Shown here in pieces: positions 1 through 12,000 of a DNA stretch of 64,000 bases. Below the pieces are notes generated by a model. It made no database searches. It had not been told where the DNA came from and saw nothing but the letters and a program-made list of their open reading frames with translations. Within the stretch, counting starts at the first letter, position 1. Each line of letters begins with the position of its first letter. The DNA comes from Phocoena phocoena (lineage: Eukaryota > Chordata > Mammalia > Artiodactyla > Phocoenidae): assembly GCF_963924675.1 (NCBI RefSeq), contig NW_027077403.1, positions 1 to 64,000 on the forward strand. The letters are read 5' to 3'. Both the position numbers and the translations under genes were made by a program.

Positions 1-3000
1 GGTACGACAACGTTTTAGGGTGAGTGTAGGTTTTAGGGTACGGTTTAGTGTTAGCGTACGGGTTAGGATTAGGGGACGGGTTAGGGTAAGGCTTCAGGTA
101 AGGGTTAGTGTTAGGGTTAGGGTTAGGGTTAGGGGACGGGGACCGTTTAGGGGACAGGTTATTGTACGGCAAAGATTTAGGGTGAGCGTACGTGTTAGGC
201 TACGGGTTAGTGTTAGCGTACGTGTTAGTATTAGGTGACAGGTTAGGGTAAGGCTTCAGGTAAGGGTTAGGGTTAGGGATAGGGTTATTGTTAGGGTTAG
301 GGGACGGGGACGGTTTAGGGGAAAGGTTAGGATACGACAACGGTTTAGCGTGAGCGTACGTGTTAGGGTACGGGTTAGTGTTAGCGTACGGCTTAGGATT
401 AGGGGACGGGTTTGGGTAAGGCTTCGGGTAAGGGTTAGGGTTACAGTTAGGGTTAGGGTTAGGGGACGGGGACGGTTTAGCGGACAGTTTAGTGTATGAC
501 AACGGTTTAGGGTGAGCGTACGTGTTAGGGTATGTGTTAGTGTTAGCGTACGGGTTAGGATTATGGGACGGGTTAGGGTAAGACTTCGGGTAAGGGTTAG
601 CGTTAGGGTTAGGCTTAGGGTTAGGGGACGGTGATGTGGACGGTTTAGGGGACCGGTTAGGGTTAGGGTTAGGGGACGGGGAGGGTTTAGGGGCCAGGTT
701 AGGGTACGACAATGTTTTAGGGTAAGCATACATGTTAGGGTACGGGTTAGTGTTAGCGTACGGGTTAGGATTTGGGGACGGGTTTGGGTAAGGCTTCGGT
801 TAAGTGTTAGGGTTACAGTTAGTGTTAGGTTTAGGGGACGGGGACGGTTTAGGGGACAGGTTAGTGTATGACAACAGTTTAGGGTGAGCGTACGTGTTAG
901 GGTATGGATTAGTGTTAGCGTACGGGTTAGGATTATGGGACGGGTTAGGGTAAGGCTTCGGGTAAGGGTTAGCGTTAGGGTTAGGCTTAGGGTTTGGGGA
1001 CGGGGACGGGGACGGTTTATGGGACCGGTTAGGGTTAGTGTTAGGGTTAGGGTTAGGGGACGGGGACGGTTTAGGAGACAGGTTAGGGTACGACAATGGT
1101 TTAGGGTGAGCATACGTGTTAGGATTAGGGGACGGTTTAGTGTATGGCTTCGGGTAAGTGTTAAGGTTAGGGTTAGGGTTAGGTTTAGGGGACGGGGACG
1201 GTTTAGGGGACTGGTTAGGGTATGACAACGTTTTAGGGTGAGTGTACGTGTTAGGGTACGGGTTAGTGTTAGCGTACGGTTTAGGATTAGGGGACGGGTT
1301 AGGGTAAGGCTCCGCATAAGGGTTAGGGTTAGGGTTAGGTTTAGGGGTAGGGGACGGGGACGGTTTAGGGGACAGGTTAGGGTACGGCAACGGTATAAGG
1401 TAAGCGTACGTGTTAGGTTACGGTTTAGTGTTAGGGTACGGGCTAGAATTAGGGGACGCATTAGTGTAAGGCTTCGGGTAAGCGTTAGGGTTAGGGTAAG
1501 GGTTAGGTTTAGGGGACGGGGATGGTTTAGGAGACAGGTTAGTGTACGGCAACGGTTTAGGGTGAGCATACGTTTTAGGGTACGGGTTAGTTTTAGCGTA
1601 CGGGTTAGGATTAGGTGACGGGTTAGGGTAAGGCTTCGGGTAAGGGTTAGGTTAGGGATATGGTTAGGGTTAGGGGACGGGGAGGTTTTAGGGGCAAGGT
1701 TAGGATACGACAACGGTTTACAGTGAGCGTACATGTTAGGGTATGGGTTAGTTTTAGCGTACGGGTTAGGGTTAGGGGACGGGTTAGTGTAAGGCTTCGG
1801 GTAAGGTTTAGGGTTAGGGTTAGGGTTAGGGTTAGGATTAGGGGACGGGGACTGTTTAGGGGACAGGTTAGTGTACAAAAACGGTTTAGGGTGAGCGTAC
1901 GTTAGGGTACGGGTTAGTGTTAGCGTACGGGTTAGAATTAGGGAATGGGTTAGGGTAAGGCTTCGGCTAAGGTTTAGGGTTAGGGTTAGTGTTAGGGTTA
2001 GAGGATGGGGACGGTTTAGGGGACCGGTTCGGGTACGACAATGGTTTAGGGTGAGCGTACGTGTTACGGTACAGGTTAGTGTTAGCGTACGGGTTCGGAT
2101 TAGGGGACGGGTTAGGGTAAGGCTTCGCGTAAGGTTTAGGGTTAGGGTTAGGGTTAGGGTTAGGGGACGGGGACGGTTTAGGGGACAGGTTAGGGTAAGA
2201 CAACGGTTTAGGGTGAGCGTAGGTGTTAGGGTATGGGTTAGTGTTAGCGTATGGGTTAGGATTAGGGGAGGGTTAGGGTAAGGCTTCGGGTTAGTGTTAG
2301 GTTTAGGGTTAGGTTTAGGGTTAGGGTTAGGGGACGGGGACGGTTTAGGTGACAGGTTAGGGTACGACAACGTTTTAGGGTGAGTGTAGGTGTTAGGGTA
2401 CGGTTTAGTGTTAGCATACGGGTTAGGATTAGGGAACAGGTTAGGGTAAGGCTTCAGGTAAGGGTTAGGGTTAGGGTTAGGGTTAGGGTTAGGGGACGGG
2501 ATGGTTTAGGGGACAGGTTAGGGTACGGCAACGGTTTAGGTTGAGCGTACGTGTTAGGGTATGGGTTAGTGTTAGCGTACGGGTTAGTATTAGGTGACAG
2601 GTTAGGGTAAGGCTTCGGGTAAGTGTTAGGGTTAGGGATAGAGTTAGTATTAGGGTTAGCGGACGGGGACGGTTTAGGGGAAAGATTAGGATACGACACC
2701 GGTTTAGGGTGAGCGTACGTGTTAGGGTTCAGGTTAATGTTAGCATACGGCTTAGGATTAGGGGACGGGTTTGTGTAAGGCTTCGGGTAAGTGTTAGGTT
2801 TAGGGTTATGGTTAGGGTTAGGGGACAGGGATGGTTTAGGGGACAGGTTAGGGTACGACAATGGTTTAGGATAAGCGTACATGTTAGGGTATGGGTTAGT
2901 GTTAGCGTACGGGTTAGGATGAGGGGACGGGTTAGGGTAAGGCTTCGGGTAAGGTTTAGCGTTAGGGTTAGGCTTAGGGTTAGGGGACGGGGACGGGGAC

Positions 3001-6000
3001 GGTTTAGGGGACCAGTTAGGGTTAGGGTTATGGTTAGGGTTAGGGGACGGGGACGGTTTAGGAGACAGGTTAGGGTACGACAACGGTTTAGGGTGAGCGT
3101 ACGTGTTAGGGTACGGGTTAGTGTTAGTGTACCGGTTAGGTTTAGGGGACGGTTTAGTGTAAGGCTTCGGGTAAGGGTTAGGGTTAGGGTTAGGGTTAGG
3201 GTTAGGCGACGGGGACGGTTTAGGGGACTGGTTAGGGTACGACAACGTCTTAGGGTGAGCGTACGTGTTAGGGTATGGGTTAGTGTTAGCGTACCGGTTA
3301 GGTTTAGGGGCAGATTAGTGTAAGGCTTCGGGTAAGGGTTAGGGTTAAGGTTAGGGTTAGGGTTAGGGGACGGGGACGGTTTAGTGGACAGGTTAGTGTA
3401 CGGCAACGGTTTAGGGTGAGCGTATATGTTAGGGTACGGGTTAGTGTTATCGTACGGGCTAGGATTAGGGGACGGGTTTGTGTAAGGCTTCGGGTAAGCA
3501 TTAGTGTTAGGGTAAGGGTTAGGTTTAGGGGACGGGGACGGTTTAGGAGACAGGTTAGTGTACGGCAACGGTTTAGGGTGAGCATACGTTTTAGGGTACG
3601 GGTTAGTTTTAGCGTACGGGTTAGGATTAGGTGAGGGGTTAGAGTAAGGCTTCGGGTAAGGGTTAGGGTTAGGGATAGGGTTAGGGTTAGGGGACGGGGA
3701 CGGTTTAGGGGTCAGGTTAGGGTACGACAACTGTTTAGGGTGAGCCTACATGTTAGGGTACGGATTAGTGTTAGCGTACGGGTTAGGATTAGGGGACGAG
3801 TTAGGGTAAGGCTTCGGGTAAGGGTTAGGGTTAGGTTTAGGGTTAGGGTTATGGTTAGGGGACGGGGACGGTTTAGGGGACAGCTTAGGGTACGACAACT
3901 GTTTAGGGTGAGCGTACGTGTTAGGGTATGGGTTAGTTTTAGTGTACGCATTAGAATTGGTGGACGGGTTAGTGTAAGGCTTTGGGTAAGAGTTAGGGTT
4001 AGGCTTAGGGTTAGGGTTAGGGTTAGTGGACGGGGATGGTTTAGGGGACAGGTTAGGGTAGGACAACGGTTTAGGGTGAGCCTACGTATTAGGGTATGGA
4101 TTAGTGTTAGCGTACGTGTTAGGATTAGGGGACGGGTTAGTGTAGGTCTTCGGGTAAGGGTTAGGGTTAGGGTTAAGGTTAAGGTTAGGAGATGGGGACG
4201 GGGACGGTTTAGGGGACAGGTTACGGTACGACAATGGTTTTGGGTGAACGTACGTCTTAGGGTACGGGTTAGTGTTAGCGTACAGTATAGGATTAGGGGA
4301 CAGTTTAGTGTAAGGTTTCGGGTAAGGGTTAGGGTTAGGGTTAGGCTTAGGGTTAGGGGACGGGGACGGTTTAGGGGAAAGTTTAGGATACGACAACGAT
4401 TTAGGGTGAGCGTATGTGTTAGGGTACGGGTTAGTGTTAGCGTATGGGTTAGGATTAGGGGACGGGTTAGGGTAAGGCTTCGGCTAAGGGTTAGGGTTAG
4501 GTTTAGGGTTAGGGTTAGGGGATGGGGACGGTTTAGGGGACCGGTTATGGTACGACAACGGTTTAGGGTGAGCGTACGTGTTACGGTACGGGTTATTGTT
4601 AGCGTACGGGTTCGGATTAGGGGACGGGTTAGGGTAAGGCTTCGGCTAAGGATTAGTGTCAGGGTTAGGGTTAGGGTTAGGGGACAGGGACGGTTTAGGG
4701 GACAGGTTAGGGTAAGACAACGGTTTAGGGTGAGCGTACGTGTTAGGGTACGGGTTAGTGTTAGAGTATGGGTTAGGATTAGGGGACTGGTTAGGGTAAG
4801 GCTTCGGGTAAGTGTTAGATTTAGGGTTAGGTTTAGGTTTAGGGTTAGGGGACGGGGACGGTTTAGGGGACAGGTTAGGGTACGGCAACGGTTTAGGGTG
4901 AGCGTACGTGTTAGGCTACGTGTTAGTGTTAGCGTACGGGTTAGTATTAGGTGACAGGTTAGGGTAAGGCTTCGGGTAAGGGTTATGGTTAGGGATAGGG
5001 ATAGTGTTAGCGTTAGGGGACGGGGACAGTTTAGGGGAAAGGTTAGTATACAACAACGGTTTATGGTGAGTGTACATGTTTGGGTACGGGTTAGTGTTAA
5101 CGTACGGCTTAGGATTAGGGAACGGGTTTGTGTAAGGCTTCGGGTAAGGGTTAGGGTTAGGGTTAGGGTTAGGGGACGGGGACGGTTTAGGGGACAGGTT
5201 AGTGTATGACAACGGTTTAGGGTGAGTGTACGTGTTAGGGTATGGGTTAGTGTTAGCGTACGGGTTAGGATTATGGGATTGGTTAGGGTAAGGCTTCGGG
5301 TAAGGGTTAGCGTTAGGGTTAGGCTTAGGGTTAGGGGACAGGGACGGGGATGGTTAAGGGGACCGGTTAGGGTTAGGGTTAGGGTTAGGGTTAGGGTTAG
5401 GGGACGGGGACAGTTTAGCGGACAGGTTAGGGTACGACAATGGTTTAGGGAAAGCGTACATTTTAGGGTATGGTTTAGTGTTAGCGTATGGATTAGGATT
5501 AGGGGACAGGTTAGGGTAAGGCTTCGGGTAAGGGTTAGCGTTAGGGATAGGCTTAGGGTTAGGGGACGGGGACGGGGACGGTTTAGGGGAACGGTTAGGT
5601 TTAGGGTTAGGGTTAGGGGACGGGGACAGTTTAGGGGACAGTTTAGGGTATGACAACGGTTTAGGGTGAGTGTAAGTGTTAGGGTACGGTTTAGTTTTAG
5701 CGTACGTGGTAGGATTAGAAGACGGGTTAGGGTAAGGCTTCGGGTAAGGTTTAGGGTTAGGGTTAGGTTTAGGGTTAGGGGACGGGGACGGGGACCGTTT
5801 AGGGGACAGGTTCTGGTACGACAATGGTTTAGGGTGAGCGTACGTGTCAGGGTATGGGTTAGTGTGAGCGTACGGGTTAGGAATAGGAGACGGGTTAGGG
5901 TAAGGCTTCGTGTAAGTGTTAGGGGTAGGGTTAGTGTTAGGGTTAGGGTTAGGTTTAGGGCACGGCGACGGTTTATTGGAATAGTTAGGGTACGACAATG

Positions 6001-9000
6001 GCTTAGTGTGAGCGTACGTGTTAGGGTACGGGTTAGTGTTACCGTACGGTTTAGGACTAGGGGACGGGTTAGGTAAGGCTTCGGGTAAGGGTTAGGGTTA
6101 GGTTTAGGGTTAGGTTTAGGGTTAGGGGATGGGGACGGTTTAGGGGACAGGTTAGGGTACGACAACGGTTTAGGGTGAGTGTACGTGTTAGGGTACGAGT
6201 TAGTGTTAGGGTACGGGTTAGGATTAGGAGACTGGTTGGGGTTAGGCTTCGGGTAAGTGTTAGCGTTAGGGTTAGGGTTAGGGTTAGGGGACGGGGACAG
6301 TTTAGGGGACATGTTAGTGTACGACAACAGTTTAGGGTGAGCGTACGTCTTAGGGTACGGTTTAGTGTTAGCGTACGGGTTAGGATTAGGGGATGGGTTA
6401 GGGTAAGTCTTCGCTTAAGAGTTAGGGTTAGGGTTAGGGTTAGGCTTAGGGTTAGGGGATGGGGACGGATTATGGGACATGTTAGGTAACGACAACGTTT
6501 TAGGTTAAGCGTACGTGTTAGGGTGTGGGTTAGTGTTAGCGTACGGGTTAGGATTAGGGGACAGTTTAGGGTAAGGTTTCGGGTAAGGATTAGGGTTAGT
6601 GTTAGGGTTAGAGTTAGGGGATGGGGACGGTTTAGGGGACAGGTTAGGGTACGACAACGGTTGAGGGTGAGCGTACGTGTTAGGGTACGGTTTAGTGTTA
6701 GCTTACGGTTAGGATTAGGGGACGGGTTAGGGTAAGGCTTCGGGTAAGGGTTAGGTTTAGGGTTATGGTTAGGGTTAGGTTTCGGGGACGGGGACGGTTT
6801 AGGGGACAGGTTAGGGTACGAGAACGGTTTAGGGTGAGCGTACGTGTTAGGGTACGGTTTAGTGTTAGCGTACGGGTTAGGATTAGGGGCCAGTTTAGGG
6901 TAAGGCTTCCGGTAAGGGTTAGGGTTTGGGTCAGGGATAGGGTTAGGGTTAGGGGACGGGGACGGTGTAGGTGACCGGTTAGGGTTCGACAACTCTTTAG
7001 GGTGAGCGTACATGTTAGGGAACGGGTTAGTGTTAGCGTACGGGTTAGGATTAGGGGACGGGTTAGGGTAAGGCTTCGGGTAAGGGTTAGGGTTAGGGTT
7101 AGGGTTAGAGGACGGGGACAGTTTAGGGGACAGGTTTGTGTACGACAAGGGTTTAGGTTAAGCGTACGAGTTAGGGTACTGGTTAGTGTTATTGTACGGG
7201 TTAGGTTTAGGGCACGGGTTAGGGTACGACTGCGGGTAAGGGTTAGGGTTAGAGTTGGGGTTAGGGTTAGGGGACGGGGACGGTTTAGAGGATAGGTTAG
7301 GGTATGACAACGGTTTAGGGTGAGCATACGTGTTAGGGTATGGGTTAGTTTTAGCGTACGGGTAAGGATTAGGGGACGGGTTAGGGTAAGGCTTCGGGTA
7401 AGGGTTAGGGTTAGGTTTAGAGTTAGGGTTAGGATTAGGGCACGGGGACCCTTTAGGGGACATGTTAGGGTACGACAACGTTTTAGTGTGAGCGTACGTG
7501 TTAGGTTACGGGTTAGTGTTACCGTACGGGTTAGGATTAGGGAATGTGTTAGTGTAAGGCTTCGGGTAAGGGTTAGGGTTAGGGTTAGGGTTAGTGTTAG
7601 GGGTCGGGGACGGTTTAGGGGACACGTTAGGTTACGACAACGGTTTAGGGTGAGCGTACATGTTAGGGTATGGGTTAGTTTTAGCGTACGTGTTAGGATT
7701 AGGGGATGGGTTAGGGTAAGGCTTCGGGTAAGGGTTAGGGTTAGGGTTAGGGTTAGGGTTAGGGGACGGGGACGGTTTAGGGAACAGGTTATTGTACGAC
7801 AATGGTTTAGGGTGAGCGTACGTGTTAGGGTACGGGTTAGTGTTAGCGTACGGTTTAGGATTAGGGTACGGTTTAGTGTAAGGCTTCGGGTAAGGGTTAG
7901 GGTTAGGGTTAGTGTTAGGGTTAGGGGATGGGAACGGTTTAGGGGACAGGTTAGGTTATGACAACGGTTTAGAGTGAGCATACGTTTTAGGGTACGGGTT
8001 AGTGTTAATGTACGGAGTAGGATTAGTGTTCGGGTTAGGGTAAGGCTTCGGGTAAGTGTTAGGGTTAGGGTTAGTGTTAGGGTTAGGGTTAGGGTTAGGG
8101 GACGGGGACGGTTTAGGGGACAGGTTAGGGTATGATAACAGTTTAAGGTGAGCGTACGTGTTAGGGTATGGGTTAGTTTTAGCGTACTCGTTAGGATTAG
8201 TGGACGGGTTAGGGTAAGGCTTTGGGTAAGGGTTAGGTTTAGGTTTAGGGTTAGGGTTAGTGTTAGGGGATGGGGATGGTTTAGGGGACAGGTTAGTGTA
8301 CGACAACGGTTTAGGGTGAGCCTACGTGTTAGGGCACGGTTTACTGTTAGCGTACGAGTCAGTATTAGGGGATGGTTTAGGGTAAGGCTTCGGGTAAGGG
8401 TTAGGGTTAGGGTTAGGGTTAGGGTTAGGGGACAGGGACGGTTTAGGGAACAGGTTATGGTACGACAATGGTTTAGGGTGAGTGTACGTGTTAGGGTATG
8501 GGTTAGTGTTAGCGTACGGGTTAGGATTAGGGGACGGGTTAGGGTAAGGCTTCGGGTAAGGGTTATGGTTAGGGTTAGGGTTAGGGTTAGGGTTAGGGAA
8601 TGGGAACAGTTTAGGGGACAGGTTAGGTAATGACAACGGTTTAGGGTGAGCGTACATGTTAGGGTATGGGTTAGTTTTAGCGTACGAGTTAGGATTAGGG
8701 GACGGGTTAGGGTAAGGCTTCGGGTAAGGGTTAGGTTTAGGTTTAGGGTTAGGGGATGGGGACGGTTTAGGGAACAGGTTATTGTACGACAATGGTTTAG
8801 GGTGAGAGTACGTGTTAGGGTACGGGTTAGTGTTAGCTTACGGGTTAGGATTAGGGGACGGTTTAGTGTAAGGCTTCGGGTAAGGGTTAGGGTTAGGGTT
8901 AGGGTTAGGGGATGGGAACGGTTTAGGGAACAGGTTAGGTTATGACAACGGTTTAGAGTGAGCATACGTGTTAGGGTACGGGTTAGTGTTAATGTACGGA

Positions 9001-12000
9001 GTAGGATTAGTGTTCGGGTTAGGGTAAGGCTTCGGGTAAGTGTTAGGGTTAGGGTTAGGGTTAGGGGACGGGGACGGTTTAGGGGACAGGTTAGGGTACG
9101 ATAACAGTTTAAGGTGAGCGTACGTGTTAGGGTATGGGTTAGTTTTAGCGTACGCGTTAGGAGTAGTGGACGGGTTAGGGTAAGGCTTTGGGTAAGTGTT
9201 AGGGTTAGGGTTAGGGTTAGGGTTAGGGGATGGGGATGGTTTAGGGGACAGGTTAGTGTACGACAACGGTTTAGGGTGAGCCTACGTGTTAGGGTATGGT
9301 TTAATGTTAGCGTACGAGTCAGGATTAGGGGATGGTTTAGGGTAAGGCTTCGGGTAAGGGTTAGGGTTAGGGTTAGGGTTAGGGTTAGGGTTAGGGGACA
9401 GGGACAGTTTAGAGAACAGGTTATGGTACAACAATGGTTTAGGGTGAGCGTACGTGTTAGGGTATGGGTTAGTGTTAGCGTACGGGTTAGGATTAGGGGA
9501 CGGGTTAGTGTAAGGCTTCGGGTAAGGGTTAGGGTTAGGGTTAGGGTTAGGGGAAGCGGACGGTTTAGGGGACAGGTTAGGGTACGACAATGGTTTAGGG
9601 TGAGCGTACATGTTAGGGTACAGGTTAGTGTTAGCATACAGGTTAGGATTAGGGGACGGGTTAGGTTAAGGCTTCGGGTAAGGGTTATGGTTAGGGTTAC
9701 GGTTAGGGTTAGGGTTAGGGGACGGGAACGGTTTAGGGGACAGGTTAGGTAATGACAATGGTTTAGGGTGAGCGTACGTGTTAGGGTATGGGTTACTGTT
9801 AGCGTACGGGTTAGGATTTGGGGACGGGTTAGGGTAAGGCTTCGGGTAAGATTTAGGGTTAGTGTTAGGGTTAGGGGACGGGGACGGTTTAGAGGAGAGT
9901 GAAGGGTACAACAACGGATTAGGGTGAGCGTACGTGTTAGGGTACGGGTTAGTGTTAACGTACGGAGTAGGATTAGGGGACGGGTTAGGGTAAGGCTTCG
10001 GGTTAGGGTTAGGGTTAGGGTTAGGGTTAGGGGACGGGGACGGTTTAGGGGACAGGTTAGGGTACAATAACAGTTTAAGATGAGCGTACGTGTTAGGGTA
10101 TGGGTTAGTTTTAGCGTACGCTTTAGCATTAATGGACGGGTTAGTGTAAGTCTTTGGGTAAGGGTTAGGGTTAGTGTTAGGGTTAGGGTTAGGGTACGAG
10201 AATGGTTTAGGGGACAGGTTAGTGTACGACAACGGTTTAGGGTGAGCCTACGTGTTAGGGTATGGGTTAGTGTTAGCGTACGAGTTAGGATTAGGGGATG
10301 GGTTAGGGTAAGGCTTCGGGTAAGGGTTAGGGTTAGGGTTAGGGTTAGGGTTAGGGTAAGGGTTAGCGTTAGAGGACGGGGACAGTTTGGTGGACAGGTT
10401 AGTGTACGACAAGGGTTTAGGTTAAACGTACGTGTTAGGGTACTGGTTAGTGTTACTTTACGGTTTAGGTTTAGGGCACGGGTTAGGGTAAGGCTGCGGG
10501 TAAGGGTTAGGGTTAGGGTTGGGGTTAGGGTTAGGGGATGGGGACGGTTTAGGGGACACGTTAGGTTATGACCCCGGTTTAGGGTGAGCGTACGTGTTAA
10601 GGTACGGGTTAGTGTTAGCGTACGGATTAGGATTAGGGGACGGGTTAGGGTAAGGCTTTGGGTAAGGGTTAGGGGTAGGGTTAGGGTTAGGGTTAGGGGA
10701 TGGGGACGGGGACGGCGACGGTTTAGGGGACAGGTTATTGTAAGACAAAGGTTTAGGGTGAGCATACGTGTTAGGGTACGGGTTAGTGTTAGCGTACGGG
10801 TTAGGATTAGTGGACGGATTAGGGTAAGGCTTCAGGTAAGGGTTAGGGTTAGAGTTAGGTTTAGGGTTAGAGTTAGGTTTAGGGTTAGGGTTAGGGTTAG
10901 GGTTAGGGTTAAGGGACGGGGACGGTTTAGGGGACATGTTAGGGTACGACAACGGTTTAGGGTGAGCGTACGTGTTAGGGTACGGATTAGTGTTAGTGTA
11001 CGGGTTAGGATTAGGGAATGTGTTAGGGTAAGGCTTCGTGTAAGGGTTAGGGTTAGGGTTTGGGTTAGGGTTAGGGGATGGGGACGGTTTAGGGGACAGT
11101 TTAGGGTACAACAGCGGTTTAGGTGAGCGTACATGCTATGGTATGATTTAGTGTTAGTGTACGGGTTAGGATTAGGGGACGGCCTAGGTTACGGCTTCGG
11201 GTAAGTGTTAGGTTTAGGGTTAGGGTTAGTGTTAGGGTTAGGGGACGGGGACGGTTTTGGGGACAGGTTAGGGTACGACAATGGTTTAGTTTGAGCGTAA
11301 GTGTTAGGGTACGGATTAGTGTTAGCATACGGGTTAGGATTAGGGGACGGGTTAGGTTAAGACTACGGGTAAGGGTTAGGGTTAGGGTTAGGGGACGAGG
11401 ACGGTTTAGGGGACAGGTTAGGGTACGACAACGGTTTAGGGTCAGCGAATGTGTTAGGGTATGGGTTAGTGTTAGCGTACGTGTTGGGATTAGGGGACGG
11501 GTTAGGGTAAGGCATCGGGTAATGGTTAGGGTTAGGGTTAAGTTTAGTGTTAGGCTTAGCGGTCGGGGACGGTTTATGGGACAGGTTAGGGTACGACTAT
11601 GATTTAGGGTGAGCGTACGTGTTAGGGTACGGGTTAGTGTTAGCATACGGGTTAGGATTAGGGAACGGGTTAGTGTAAGGCTTCGGGGAAGGGTCAGGGT
11701 TAGGGTTAGGGTTAGGGTTAAGGGACGGGGACGGTTTAGGGGACAGTTTAGGTTACGACAACGGTTTAGGGTGAGGGTACATGCTATGGTACGATTTAGT
11801 GTTAGAGTACGGGTTAGGATTAGGGGACGGGTTAGGGTACGGCTTCGGGTAAGGGTTAGAGTTAGGGTTAGGGTTAGGGTTAGGTTTAGGGGTTGGGGAC
11901 GGTTTAGGGGACAGGTTAGGGTACGACAATGTTTTAGGGTGATTGTACGTGTTAGGGTTCGGGTTAGTGTTAGCGTACGGGTTAGGATTAGGGGAGGGTT

